64,000 nucleotides of DNA from Lindgomyces ingoldianus (GCF_010093535.1 NW_022985200.1:627604-691603); one strand, 5' to 3'. Positions 22,700 to 34,419 are shown, numbered from the stretch's first letter. Made by a program: numbers and translations. The notes: a model not told the origin generated them from the sequence alone.

Positions 22700-24690
22700 T
22701 TACTGTGTACAGTGCACGAGGGCCCATCGATGTTAAACCCGTATTCAGCTTTATAATTGGCATCCTATCTGAGCAGGTCCGAATTTTGGTCTTCTGTATT
22801 GAATTTAATGAAAGCATCATCTTCCATCCTTTTGATTTCTTCTGCAGTGAGTTTCCAGAATCCAGGGGAGAGTATCTCCACACACATATACCCACTCCGG
22901 CAAACAAGCGTTCGTCTAAAGCAGCACAACGTGTCCTGGTTAGGATTCTCGCCATTCTCTATGCTTTCCAGGCCCTTGGAGATACGAGAATATGCGTTCC
23001 GGTCATGGAATACCCCCGGGTTGATTTTTAAGTTTGGTTTAAGGAAGTTGTTTAGGTGGGTAAGTAAATTATTCAGCATGTCATTATCTTCAAAATCGTT
23101 ATGCACCGTCCATCCTGCGGATTACTAATGCTTTCCAAGCCATTTGCCGTTGCTGTGACCAAGTGAGACGGGAAAGAGTTCCTTGAAGATCAGCATTCCA
23201 GCGATCTGCTCCCACCCAGCGCTTGTAGAGACGCTGCTCCCCATGCTTGTACATCTTCTTCCGAAACATGTAGATGTTGTCCCGTGATCTTTCTGTCCTC
23301 TTCAAATTCTGAATTCTTGTCTGATTCATCTTCACTCTCATCCCCTGACTCGAACTCTGAATCCTCTAGCTTCTCTCCACTCTCGCTATCCGTTTCACTA
23401 CTGCTGAGTTAAGATGAATTTTCGTCACTTTCTACATACTCTAAATCATCTTCTGAATCCTGCAATCTTCCGCCGTCTTGTTCATCGCTCTCGAATTCAC
23501 AAGAGCTGTCACCAACAGAGTCTTCTTTTTCACCAGACTCAAGTGCTCTAGCCATCGTATCGATATATGCTGAACCGCAGCTTGGTCTCCAGGGTGCCCC
23601 TTCGTGTCTGTAGAGATAGGCAGATTCCATGGTACTGCTGAGTGATTTATGGATGCGCTATCATCCGGACACTCGGGCGTAAAGGTACGCCGAGTTGATG
23701 AGGTGGAAGCAGGGTGTTGAGCAGGTTGAGGTGTTTTCGAGCTTGCCGGAAAACCTCTTTGAGAAAAATTGAAAGGGTTGTTTTTCTGAGAGGCTGGCAA
23801 GCGACTTTGGAAGTGGTGAGGCGGCGAGGGAAACCCACTCAATACAGTTGCCCAATCAAATGCCTGATATATGAAGTTGGAGGAGCTTGGGTCATATGTC
23901 TGCGAACGACTGGAAAGAGAAATAGGGGTATTCTGAGTCCCTAGGGTGCTTAGTGGAAGCTTCCTGAAGGCTTGGAAAATCCAAGCTTGAATTTTAGGTT
24001 TGAGGATCCGTGATGCCCACAGGTGCATATTCAAAAGGATCACACAGAAGGCGGCGACTCCCCAGGTCAATTAGACAGATATAGACCAAATACAGACTAT
24101 TCGCTACAGACTATTTGCTACAGACTATTTGTGTAGGAACAAATTCACAGATAAAATAAACTAACTCGCAGTTGGGGCACAAATATGCCTGCTGTTGTTT
24201 GATACGCGAGCCAGACCTTAACCCTTAGCCCAATGCACGTGAAAGCAATTACAGGTGGCACTTCTGGGAAAGGATATCCGAAACTCTTCTTAAGTAGCTG
24301 TGTTTCGAATGCAAGTGCTGTGGCTGCAGGGTGAGTGGCTTGGAAATAACACCTTCCAATAAAGGCTTCTGAGACTTCAGTGTTTCTTTTCATCTCAACG
24401 ACGGCCCAAGGGAAGTAGGAAAGGTCTGGAGTATGTATGGTCGTTCGTTCCGGAGATTTTAACCATTTACTTAACCCAGCTGTTGGCGTGGGAATACTTG
24501 GGTTCTCTTAAGCTCCCATAGGACTCGAAGTGAGAAGCATTGCCTAAATTCGTCTCTTTCGGAACCTTTTAGGCTACTTGGAACCGAGTTTAGAATGGGA
24601 AATGCGAATGTCAGGTCAGGCTTTCGTTAAGTTCGGCCCTCCAGCGACAGGTCCGGGAGTTCTAAATTTGGAAATTCAATCCATGTAAAG
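22700..24690 (-). pseudogene. Decayed PD-(D/E)XK-like fungal protein gene
   Basis: The minus strand from about 24690 contains 'PDLTFAFPI', then in another frame 'TPDLSYFPWAVVEMKRN' (about 24375-24425), with the E-x-K of a PD-(D/E)XK nuclease-like core. 'FIGRCYFQATHPAATAL' and 'PPVIAFTCIGLRVKVWLAYQ' follow. After a gap, 'TWGVAAFCVILLNMHLWASR' (about 24010-24067) resembles the C-terminal half of uncharacterised fungal PD-(D/E)XK-like proteins. It then runs into a Ser/Pro-rich part and, in a different frame, a very acidic Ser/Glu/Asp region (23290-23500) broken by a TAA that fits a former CAA. Further fragments extend to about 22700. Several frame changes and stops are needed, so I call it a pseudogene. 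The assignment is by general pattern only. Confidence 0.5.
24092..24133. repeat. Three copies of a 14-bp direct repeat
   Basis: Units of the form ACAGACTATTYGCT repeat three times in tandem, the last copy diverged. It falls inside the decayed gene and probably arose by slippage. Confidence 0.6.
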
Positions 24691-26031
24691 TCTTTCTTCT
24701 CTGGGGATCTTTCCCAGCTTCACAGGCGCGTTAATATGCCACGGATTGCCTTACAAGGACCAAGCATCCAATACAGCACTTCTCTATGGTTCGCATATAT
24801 CTTCACTCCTGAGCTAATGTAGTCTTCTCATCAAAATGCTAGATCATCCTCGAGATAGGTGAGAGTAATTTAGCAAGCATGAGCTTCAACTCACCTATGT
24901 CCAGGATGGATGCAGCCTCATCACTGCAAATTTTGAAAAACTTTAACCTATTCAAAAAGCTTTTCAAGCATCTAGGCTAGTTTTTATTAACATATTAGTT
25001 ATTTTTAATTATCATAATATATAGTTATGTACTCTACTTCTAGCAGCTTTACTAGAAACACTATAGTAATTTAAAACTTTAAGTAACATGTATAAGTTTA
25101 GGTTATAATTAAAGCTTATAAGGAAATTATTTATATAATTACTAATAATAGCTTAACAAGGCTTTTTAAAGCTTATTAAAAAAGCTAAAGAAAAGCTATA
25201 TAGAAATATAGTTATAAAAGCTTATATTTAAAAGCTTATAAAGTAATTAGTAAAGATAACTATGTATAAAACAGGTAAAAAAAAGTACATTTAAACTAGT
25301 AAAACTAGAGTACTAAAAAATACTTTAAAAAATATTCAACTAATTATAAAGTACTTTAACTTGAACGTTAGTAGTAGAATTTAAATAATTTATTTGCTAT
25401 TTTTAACTTAAATATAATTAACATTAGAGAGTAGTTATAAATAATAAGATAGTAGATATTCTTAACAAATTATTATAGTTATAATATAAAGTAAATAGAT
25501 TTTAGTTTGAAGGCTTTATATGTAAAGATACTAATTATTAGCAAATTTTAACGCGTGTTAGAAATAAGTTTTACTGCAACAGTTATTTATCATAATAAAA
25601 TACTCTTACTTTTGCCTAGTCCATGCCAGGTATTATTTGGCAATGTGGAAGACACCGCGCAGTGAGAAGGCTGGGCTGCCGGACGTGGATTAAAAATAGT
25701 TCTTCTCTGAGATTGATGCACTGGGAACGATAATCTTCGCATAGATTTTGACTAAGGGGAAAGTCGTTAATCTTATCCTCTAATCGCATACCGGGACAAT
25801 TGTGATGCTGCTAACTCAATATTGTTGGTTTGATTTTGCCAGTGAATGCTATCATATTGACTGTGTTGACCATGTCTCAATCTACCAATGGTCCGTGCAC
25901 CAGCTTCGCTCCAAGTTTTTCGGAGTCCGACTCGGGGAGTGGTCAGCCCGAGAATGAATCTGGCTCCAGACACCGTGAATAGCTAATTGAATAGCTAATA
26001 ATTCTCAGTAACAGACAACTTCCTCTTCCAA
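24691..26031. other. AT-rich island and promoter region
   Basis: From about 24960 to 25620 base composition shifts sharply to A+T with abundant TA steps and almost no CpG. This is the look of a RIP-mutated repeat, but no domain or terminal repeat can be read. The remaining DNA towards 26031 returns to normal composition and includes the metallophosphoesterase promoter. Confidence 0.6.
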
Positions 26032-26997
26032 ATGAGTGTAGATCCCCTAATCGCAACAGCAGACGCTGCCCCTGACATCTGCGCCACTCTCCAGCCCGAC
26101 CCTCCAGGCCGACTCTGGGCCATCAGCGACCTCCACCTTTCGTACAAGGCGAACCGCGAAGCTCTTGAGAAGCTCAACCCCCGCCCAAACGACGGTCTGA
26201 TCCTCTGTGGAGACATTGGAGAAACTGCCGAACACCTCCGTCTTGCCTTCACGCAGGCCACAGCGTGTTTCCGGCAGGTCTTTTGGGTCCCCGGTAATCA
26301 CGAGCTATACACTCTACCTACACAGAAAGAGCATGGGCTTCGTGGCGAGAAGAAATACGATGAGTGTGTGGAAGTAGCGCGGGAATTTGGGGTGCTCACA
26401 CCCGAGGATGACTATGTCCTCTGGGAGGGCGAGGGTGGTCCCTGCCTCATCGCACCCATCTTCACGCTGTATGATTACAGCTTTCGACCAGCGCACGTGA
26501 AGCTCGAAGAAGCTCTTGCATGGGCCAAAGAGGAGAATATTGAAGCCACCGATGAATATCTACTTCATCCCGACCCACACCCCTCACGCATCGCATGGTG
26601 CGAGGCGCTCATCGCACGCACCGAGCATAAGCTCTCAGCTGCAGTCGCGTCAAACCCGGATGTAAAACTGATCATTGTTGGACACTGGCCACTGCGAGAA
26701 GACCTCGTCAAGCTCTTCCTCGTTCCCAGATTCTGCATCTGGTGCGGCACCAAGAAGACTGAGGACTGGCACATCAAGTATAATGCGAAGGTGGTTGTGA
26801 GCGGGCACCTTCATATCAGGCGGACAGACTGGAGGGATGACACGCGCTTCGAAGAGGTTAGTTTAGGCTACCCCAGGCAGTGGAAGGAATGCAAAGACCG
26901 AGACCTGGACATCAATCATCTCCTTCGAGAGATTCTACCAGGTCCGCCTACGCCTCCTGTGGAGAGGAGATCGACTAAATGGAGGCGATTTGCATGA
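26032..26997 (+). CDS. Calcineurin-like metallophosphoesterase
   Basis: A single-exon gene of 321 residues. All five metallophosphoesterase motifs that bind the two metal ions are present: SDLH (Asp33, His35), GDIGE (Asp61), GNHE (Asn89, His90), GHWP (His218) and GHLH (His259, His261). The enzyme should hydrolyse a phosphate mono- or diester. The substrate is not evident, and no signal peptide or membrane span is seen, so a soluble intracellular enzyme is likely. Cys237 and Cys190 are isolated and do not suggest secretion. Codon use has the C-ending bias seen in the well-kept genes of this window. It looks fully intact, directly next to an AT-rich relic island. Confidence 0.92.
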   Translation: MSVDPLIATADAAPDICATLQPDPPGRLWAISDLHLSYKANREALEKLNPRPNDGLILCGDIGETAEHLRLAFTQATACFRQVFWVPGNHELYTLPTQKEHGLRGEKKYDECVEVAREFGVLTPEDDYVLWEGEGGPCLIAPIFTLYDYSFRPAHVKLEEALAWAKEENIEATDEYLLHPDPHPSRIAWCEALIARTEHKLSAAVASNPDVKLIIVGHWPLREDLVKLFLVPRFCIWCGTKKTEDWHIKYNAKVVVSGHLHIRRTDWRDDTRFEEVSLGYPRQWKECKDRDLDINHLLREILPGPPTPPVERRSTKWRRFA

Positions 26998-27710
26998 TGT
27001 GCTGCAATGTCCAAAGGCTTGTGATTTCCAAGGAGGACCCCAGCATTCCAATCAATTTATTTTATGAGCCCTCTCCTACAGTAGGTCTCGCAGTTCCCAA
27101 ATTTCGTTCTTTTTCCTCCATATCTTGTATAGATTTCATGAATCTAATCTTTGTTTTCGAGTTCCTACCCTCAAATGCTTGAGCCTTGTCCCTCCACCTT
27201 CCTAATCCGCCCCAGCCTCGGCCCAATCCATCCCCTATCCACCAATCTCCCTACTCGCTAGAACCACGCATTAACGCAAGCATGCTCGCGGCTCACTACT
27301 GGCTCGCACGAACGTCAAGTATATTAAACATTGTGATCGGTGGGGAAATATCTCCGAATAGCACATTGCTCCGGTCTGCATGACGTTCGGCGAAGTATTG
27401 ATTTATGATGCTCCGCGCGGCCATAAAGGCTGGTATTTGGATAGCTTCCTGCGCAATGGATGCTAAGATACCGTAGGCCCACAACAACGATGCGTCCAAT
27501 CGTTATAGCGGTTGGCAACCACGCGCTCTTGCTTGATGCTAGAACCTGCATCGTGAGGTCGTACTTCAGGTTGGCTACTCCAAAACCGCCCTTCCTCGAT
27601 GGAGACTACCGACCTAAATCGAGGAGGTATGCAGGGATACCAAGCTCAGGCATAACACATAAGAACTTGGGGATCGCCACTGGGAGACTACACCGCAAAA
27701 TCTTCCGAGG
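26998..27710. other. Intergenic region
   Basis: This is the 3' flank of the phosphoesterase gene and the promoter of the NLP gene. Overlapping ORFs of up to 95 codons on both strands show no family resemblance. Confidence 0.4.
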
Positions 27711-28505
27711 ATGTTCTCCAACATCGCACAACTCGTCCTCGGACTAATATCCGCTTCTTCCTTTGTATTTGCGGCACCAACGACCCTCGGCCGTCGTGCT
27801 GTCATCGCCCACGATGCTGTCGTCGGATTCCCACAAACTGTCCCTGCCGGAATTGCAGGAACCCTATATCTAAAATACAAACCATACCTCGACGTCTTCA
27901 ATGGTTGCGTTCCCTTCCCTGCCGTCGATGCCGCTGGAAACACAGGGTAAGTTTCACTTGTCCCACAACACCCATCCTCCTTTCGCCTACCCCCAGAAAA
28001 CAATCCCGCACTCAAACTACCCAGCGGTGGCCTCGCACCCACTGGCTCCTCCAACGGCGGCTGCTCCAGCAGCACTGGCCAGGTGTATTCCCGCGCCGCG
28101 AGCTATAATGGCGCCTACGCGATCATGTACTCCTGGTACATGCCCAAAGACTCGCCTTCTGACGGCCTGGGCCACCGTCACGACTGGGAAAACATTGTCG
28201 TATGGCTGACCTCGCAATCTACAACCGCTACTGTACGTGGCGTCGCGATATCCGCGCACGGCGAATACCAGAAAGTCACTGGGCATTTTAGTGGGGCGAG
28301 GCCGTTGATCGGGTATATTAGCTATTGGCCGCTCGATCATCAGTTAATTGATACGGGGGAGAAGGGAGGTGAGCAGCCGCTGGTGGCGTGGGAGAGTTTG
28401 ACGAGTGAGGCAAGGGCGGCGATTGAGGGGACAGATTTTGGGAGTGCCACGCCGAGTTTTAGGGACAGTAATTTTCAAAGCTACCTCGCTGATGCGTTCA
28501 TTTAG
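27711..28505 (+). CDS. Necrosis- and ethylene-inducing protein (NLP/NPP1)
   Basis: A secreted NLP of the NPP1 family (PF05630). Many members bind plant sphingolipids (GIPCs) at the outer leaflet and lyse dicot cells; others are non-cytolytic. Inferred exons are 27711-27946 and 28025-28505, joined in phase 2, 238 residues, the normal length. The first about 22 residues are a signal peptide. The hallmark heptapeptide GHRHDWE is intact at residues 128-134. One cysteine lies before the intron (FNGC) and one just after it (GGC), the pair that defines type 1 NLPs. No stop, frameshift or missing key residue is seen. Whether this copy is cytolytic cannot be decided from the sequence. Confidence 0.92.
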
Positions 28506-28754
28506 TGAGAGAAGGGTGGAAGGCTTTGGGAGGTTATAGGGGTTTGTCGGAGAGATGTTCGGGGGTAGAAGGTTTCATGTAGAAGGAATGCTAGCACAAA
28601 TAGCTACACGTTTCTCTCAATACTTGCCCTGCGGACTTGAAATTTTTGAAAATTTGATAGCTGCTATTCTTGCGCTAGGCGAATGCAGGCAAGAGCAATA
28701 TGAGCCCGTCATTCCCTAAACGGTGGGATTCCACCTTTCTATAACCAGTGCATT

Positions 28755-29879
28755 CTAAGCAGAGTATGCTGGCGGAGCATCCTCTGATGGAGGCTGCGAC
28801 GCCATCAAACCATCTCCCCCTATCTGCTCGCCGCCCATCACTCTCGCAAACGCCTGTTCTCTCGCCATCTGCAACTCCCTCCTCGCATTCTGCAACCCCT
28901 CACTGGCCCTCTGGCAATCTCCCACCATATCCTTCTCCCTCCCTTCCTGTTCCTTAATCACATCCTGCAACCTCTGGCTCGCTCTCAACAGCTGCGTCTC
29001 TGACTCCTTGATCTTATCATGCATCTCCATGTCACTGAAAATATTATCAAAAATAACATCCCCCCAAATACTCCCACTGGCAACATTCATCGGCCCCAGG
29101 TCCCCAATATTGGGGTTGAGTCGCCGGATCTGGTCTTGCAGCATTCGCACTTGCGAAATCGAGGACTCAGCCCGCTCGAGGAAATTCCGTTTCTGCAGGC
29201 TAGAAAAAGTGCCCCCACCTAGCATGTCCATGGAGGATGCACTGTGCGCAGAGGAGAGGTGGTGTCTTGCCTCCGATAACTTCCGGCTCGTTTCTGCGAG
29301 GAGGAAAAGAATGTGACGTTCCTGCTCAAGCGTCTGGTTAGCCTGGCGACAGTACTCAGACGACGCTTGGCACGCCTGTTCCTTTTCGTCTTCTTCGGGG
29401 AATTCTGGGGTGTAGCCCGCGAAGATGGAGTTGTAGAGTTGGTCGAGCGAGCGCTGAAAACTGTCATGTCGTTGAACTTCCGCCTCGTATTTCTGCCGCG
29501 TGATGTAGGCTTCGGCTTTGAGCTGCTTGACGTAGGCGAGTTCGTCTTCGCCGGTCTTTTGCGCTTGGATGGCGTCGAAGTACTCACGTTCCTCCCTGGC
29601 GGCTTTTTCTAAGAACTGGTTTTTGCGGCCAGAAGCTTTGTGCGCGAATCGCCGGAATGTGGATTCAGAATACTTCTTGTGGTCTTTCAGTTCCGAGGCG
29701 GTTTTTGCTTTGAGGCCGGCGACGTGTTTTTCGGTTTTGCTGATTTGATGGTCGAGGTCTCTGATGTAGTTATTTTGTTGGGAAAGTTGTGATGGGGCGG
29801 AATCTGTCGAGTGGAGGCTAGCAAGGAGCGAGGCGTTTTGGGAAGCGGCAGACCGGATCTGTTCTTGGATGGACGCCAT
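28755..29879 (-). CDS. Coiled-coil protein, unknown function
   Basis: A single-exon gene. I take the ATG at 29879 (374 residues, starting MASIQEQIRSAASQ) instead of an in-frame ATG 99 bp upstream, because the extra residues lack the protein's composition. Almost the whole chain is Glu/Lys/Gln/Arg-rich helix, with coiled-coil heptads at about 30-170 and 225-350 and a possible hinge near 170-195 (GYTPEFPEEDEKEQ). The C terminus is disordered and ends in PPAYSA, a PPxY-type sequence that WW-domain ubiquitin ligases such as Rsp5 can bind. Such proteins are common in ascomycetes without assigned function. A scaffold or membrane-shaping role is possible but is only a guess. Confidence 0.75.
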   Translation of the reverse strand: MASIQEQIRSAASQNASLLASLHSTDSAPSQLSQQNNYIRDLDHQISKTEKHVAGLKAKTASELKDHKKYSESTFRRFAHKASGRKNQFLEKAAREEREYFDAIQAQKTGEDELAYVKQLKAEAYITRQKYEAEVQRHDSFQRSLDQLYNSIFAGYTPEFPEEDEKEQACQASSEYCRQANQTLEQERHILFLLAETSRKLSEARHHLSSAHSASSMDMLGGGTFSSLQKRNFLERAESSISQVRMLQDQIRRLNPNIGDLGPMNVASGSIWGDVIFDNIFSDMEMHDKIKESETQLLRASQRLQDVIKEQEGREKDMVGDCQRASEGLQNARRELQMAREQAFARVMGGEQIGGDGLMASQPPSEDAPPAYSA

Positions 29880-30679
29880 GGCGGCAATTTGGTTCGGAAA
29901 ATGGTGGAGCGGGGGCTTCAATTGGAATGAATTTGTGCGACCTTTGAGGGGAGAATATGGTATTCCACTGCGTCGCAAGGCTGCTTCTGCCTACCTATAT
30001 ATCTCAATAGGATTCGCAGCATTAACATCGGAAAAGTGTCTCTTCTCTTATTGGAGGAGCTGGGTGTCTACACAGCCTCATCCTTCGTGCTCTCAAACTC
30101 GAACTGGAGACGAACCAACGACAGGGGGAACGTGAGAGGATGGTCGTTGAAGGAAGCTTGGTTCTCAGCGTCAGCCAAGCATGGGAGTGCTCGGCAGGAG
30201 AGTGGAGGAGAGTGGAAACCGCCATACCTTCGTGGAACACCAGCTAACCACGACTAGGCTGCTCTCCACTAGAAACCCACGTATTTTATCTTTAGGGAAT
30301 AGCTACTATGATCTCAAATGTTTGAATTTGATCTTGGTAGTGTCTAAAAGAATCAGTTCCGGAACCCAAGGCAAGTCCATCCGAAAAGTATTTGGACGGC
30401 AAGCGGAGCCTAGGCCTAATCTCTAAATGCTCCGATGGCTTCGATCTTTCGCCTGCGCCTGTGCCTCCGCTTAACCCCTTGCATCTCTACCGCAACCACA
30501 ATTCAAGGCTAATCTTCGGCTGTAATTGCACCACCAATGTAACAAAAACTAAAAGGCACGCCTAACACAATATGAAAAGCTCTCCTCCTCCCATCTGTTG
30601 CCCAATTAACGTCTCCGTCCACCCATCTCTTCCTTCCCCACTCCCCTCCCCACTTCACCCCCTAATCCCCTGACTGAAA
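29880..30679. other. Divergent promoter region
   Basis: Some 800 bp separate the coiled-coil gene (minus) from the DUF1593 gene (plus). The last 100 bp before 30680 are pyrimidine-rich, as in fungal promoters. No gene seen. Confidence 0.45.
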
Positions 30680-32280
30680 ATGCCAACCCCGCCTGCAAGC
30701 AAGGCATCCAGCCTCCAAAGTTTCCCCACCAAACCCCGCGTTTTCATCCTCTCGGATATTTCGAACGAGCCCGACGATGCAGAGTCTTTGTGCAGATATC
30801 TGCTGTATGCGAATCAGTTTGAGACTGAGGGATTGGTCGCGTGTACGAGTACGTGGATGAGGAATAGAGTATGTCCGCAGGATATGGAGAAGATCATTGA
30901 TGCGTATGCGGGCACGGTTGAGAATTTGAATACCCATGTGCATCCTAATTGGAAGTATCCCAGTGCGGAGCATTTGAAAGGCTTGGTGAGAAAGGGTGCT
31001 GAGGTGTGTGATATGACTTCATTGCAATTTTTTTTGTGAATAGTGATGTGATGCAAGGAGAGACAGACGAACTGACCGACTGGTACCAGACCTACGGCAT
31101 GACCGCCGTCGGTGACGACATCCCGCTCTCCCCGGGCGGCGAACTCCTCCTCCAAAAAATAATCGCCCCCTCACGCCAACCTCTCTGGGTCCTCTGCTGG
31201 GGCGGCACTAACGTCCTCGCTTCCGTCCTCCTCCAAATCGACCACAAATACTCCCCCGAAGACTCCCAACGCCTGCTATCCCGCCTGCGCGTCTATGCCA
31301 TTTCAGACCAAGATGACACCGGCGCCTGGATCCGCAGCAACTTCCCCGACATTTTCTATATCAGTTCCGTGCACGGCTGGAACCAATATGGCATGGCCGC
31401 CTGGACCGGGATATCCGGTGACAAGTATTACGGCTTCGACCACGGCGGCCCGGATTTCACGAAAATGGAGAAAGACTGGATAAAAGAGAATATTCAGATC
31501 GGGCCCCTGGGAAGTGTGTATCCAGACTACCTCTTCATCCCCGAAGGCGACACACCCACATTCCTCTACCTTATCCAAAACGGCCTCGGCATCTCCGAGT
31601 TCCCCGAGTATGGCTCTTGGGGAGGTCGATATGTCAAAACTGACATCAGCTCCGATGGCTTGGGCAGCAATCACTACAGTGATGCGGTGGATAGGGTAAT
31701 AGGGAAGGATGGGAGGTTACATGTGAGTAATCATGCGACAATTTGGCGCTGGCGGGACGCGTTTCAGAACGACTTCGCAGCGAGGATAAAATGGAGTATG
31801 CAGAGTGCGTTTGAGGGCGCAAATCATCATCCGGTCATTTGTATCAACGATGCCACGGGTGTTCAGCCGGTGAAGATTGAAGCGGAGGCGGGAAGTAGCG
31901 TTACGTTGGATGCAAGAAAAACGTATGACCCGGACGAAGGCGACAAGCTGTCATTCAAGTGGCACCATTATCGCGATCCCAGCGCCACTCAATGGTGGGT
32001 TGAGGCCGAGGTGGCGGAACTGGGGATTAAGAATTTGGATGATGAGGGCAGGATGGTTGAAGTCACCCTACCGCCACCGGAGAAGTGTGCGGTGGACCAA
32101 ATAAGTAAGAAGCCGATTGAGAAGGGCCAGCTTCTGCATCTGATACTGGAAGTTACGGATGATGGGGTCCCGTCGTTGACGAGCTATCGGAGGATTTTGA
32201 TACAGGCGATGAATAAGAAGTTGCTTGGGGGGGAGGAGAAGGGAAGGGAAGCAATAGCGGAGGTTATGAAGAGTGAGTGA
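30680..32280 (+). CDS. DUF1593 / Sde182-like nucleoside-hydrolase-fold protein
   Basis: A homologue of the DUF1593 family, known from the Saccharophagus cellulose-binding protein Sde182. It has an N-terminal nucleoside-hydrolase-like fold and a C-terminal Ig-like domain. Inferred exons are 30680-31003 and 31090-32280, 504 residues. The 86-bp intron is set by a branch site in GAACTGACC and the acceptor ACCAG at 31089; a closer acceptor at 31043 would give an immediate stop. The N terminus has RVFILSDISNEPDD, the nucleoside-hydrolase-type Asp cluster. 'TYGMTAVGDD' and 'PLWVLCWGGTNVLA' follow. The C-terminal domain shows 'VTLDARKTYDPDEGDKLSFK'. No signal peptide is visible, so it is probably cytosolic. 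A role in plant polysaccharide or nucleoside use is inferred from the family only. Confidence 0.85.
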
Positions 32281-32700
32281 CGGGGTGGGGTTTTTGCGAC
32301 TGTGGGCTGGAAGACTTTCGGAGCTTGTAATGGGTATCATTTTTCAACGGTTGGGGTGAAGAACGTAGGTTGATGCGTATGCGGGGCAAGGAATTGCTGT
32401 AGGTCTAGATATCCTTTCTTGTAAGAGCCTGGAAAAGCTGCCGCCTCAGTTTTCACCAGCTCAAACAATTTTCGAAAAAGTACCTTTCCGAATCCTTCCC
32501 AAAATTGACTCCATTGCAACACTTCGGAGGGCACATGGTTGTAAGGGTCTGTAGGGCTGCTTTGGATATGGCGAACTCTAGTCCATACAAAGGTCAGCTT
32601 TGTTCCACCACTCCGATTGTTTGCTTCGTCCACAAAACGCTTCTATTCAGTTCCGCCAACAACATCCCACACCACCCTGTTTTCACTCAGTTCCCGTCGT
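32281..32700. other. Intergenic region
   Basis: This is the 3' flank of the DUF1593 gene. Short ORFs only; nothing recognised. Confidence 0.4.
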
Positions 32701-33281
32701 GGAACACATCCCAGACAACAAGCTTCGGAAAATGGAGTCCCTTCCAAATGAACTTCAGTGTCAAGTCTTCTTCCCATCTCGCGGCATCGGGCGAGGGAAC
32801 CCAGGTAATCTTGCCAGTCAGTAAGAGTATAGCCTGAGATAGATAGATTTTCGAGGATGCACACCACCATGATTTCACTGGGGCGTCGCGTGTCAGTTGC
32901 CGAGACTCTGCAGTGGACCCCGTATCTTGTCAAAATTTCATCCAGACAGTCCCCCCTCAGCTTGTGGGTCCCTTCCGTCGACCCAAAATCAATAGGGCGT
33001 GGTTAAGCTTTCTTCGAAAAGTCAATCACTGGAGCCACAATGATCCAGGCACTAACGGCTCAGGTGTGTATAAGCCGGAGTTGCTCAAAGCATCCAGTCT
33101 AGAATTCCTCAAAGCGGGTCTCTGGGCCCTTGTGGATCATACCGTTATCGGAGTCGCAGTCCTTGATCTCTCAGTCCAAAATCTGGGTACTACGAGAAAC
33201 ATTCACCATCTTTGTCTCCACGGTTCACCAAGCCACTATGTAATGTTCGATCCGGAGCTATGTAACACTTCTATCAGCTAA
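32701..33281 (+). pseudogene. Possible F-box protein relic
   Basis: An ATG at 32732 opens 'MESLPNELQCQVFF', a good F-box start ('LP.EL...iF'). The expected continuation, 'HLAASGEGTQVILPVSKSIA', is found one base out of frame (about 32772-32837). A later open piece (32913-33281) could be the C-terminal part. A frameshift in the F-box and stops downstream argue for a relic. The F-box identification rests on about 40 residues, so it is tentative. Confidence 0.35.
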
Positions 33282-34419
33282 AGCAGAGAAATATTTATTT
33301 CCACAGCTAGAACCAAGCAATCGCCTTCAAATAATTGGGCAAGACTCCCTGTCGGCCTCGCTCTGGGAAAGGGGGCTGCAAAATGTGCTACCATTTAGTA
33401 GTAAACGGCATGCATTGTCGCGGAATGGATAGGGAGCACATGACGACGGTTCGCGGGCCGGAGCCAGATTCTAGAAGTCGAATCGGAGATGGGTGAGACA
33501 TTGGGATAGATCTAAGGGTTCGGAGGACATTTCTACCTGGAAATGTGTATAAGATATCTACCTAAGCGCTTGACCATTAAATTTCTCGTATGCAACATAT
33601 TTAGAACCCGAGTTAGAGCACATGAGTGCATAAAGTATGCAGAATTAACACCCCACTTTCGGAAGCTAAGGTATTGTATTCCCCAAGCATTTTTAGTCCA
33701 TTCTAAGAGATAAAAGCATTGTAGATACATTTGCTAGAAAGTTGTCCTATGAATCCGTGGTTAGGGATTATATAGCAGGGAACCTAGGCTTACCTTCCAA
33801 TGTTCCTCGTCCTCGCGCTCGTGAGTCTTCGCTGCTTAAAATTACAAGAAGGCTTACCACAGAACTTGTAAGCCACATGTGTGTGGTGCAAACCGTCCTC
33901 CTTGATCTGCATTCGAGAGACTTTGGCTGGAGGTGTCAGGATACCCATTTCCTAATCTGGTGAGATAATTCTTCACATGCTTACTTGGTGTCATGATCCA
34001 CATTCTTTATCACTCTAGCTTTCAGAGCTAGATGTAGCAGCATCCATCCCTCTTCGTCACGAATACCTCAATCGTGAGGCATGTTGGGTGGGAACTTCTT
34101 GAGGATAAAAAATGAGACCAAGAAGACCATACATAGGTCTAGTCTTAAATAAAATACCCAATTCACGAAAGCTTCCTCGGCGCGTGCTAGCCATGTCCAA
34201 AACTCCTCGAGTTTGGCCTCAGTGTTAAAATGGAGGAGTAGATTGTAAAATCCTTAGCGGTGACCATCTAATCCAAAGAAGTTGGAAGTGAAGAGGAAGG
34301 AAAGATTTTGTGTGCCGTAAGCGAGTTTGTGAAATGTTCTGCAACCGAAAAGGCGAAGTGTATTTGTGGCAGCAGCGGGGGTTAAGCTCTTAGTCAAGCT
34401 TAGCTGGTTTCGGCGGATT
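33282..34419. other. Intergenic region
   Basis: More than 1.1 kb with only short ORFs on both strands; nothing recognised. It separates the F-box-like relic from the 3' end of the six-exon minus-strand gene. Confidence 0.4.

Noticed and set aside
24960..25620. AT-rich stretch as centromere or replication origin
   Set aside because: It is under 1 kb, and its composition matches the mutated retrotransposon at the other end, so a RIP-degraded repeat is the simpler explanation.
31044..31089. Exon 2 of the DUF1593 gene starting at 31044 or 31063
   Set aside because: 31044 gives an immediate stop. 31063 lacks a pyrimidine tract and branch site, while 31090 has CTGAC just upstream and joins directly into the family sequence.
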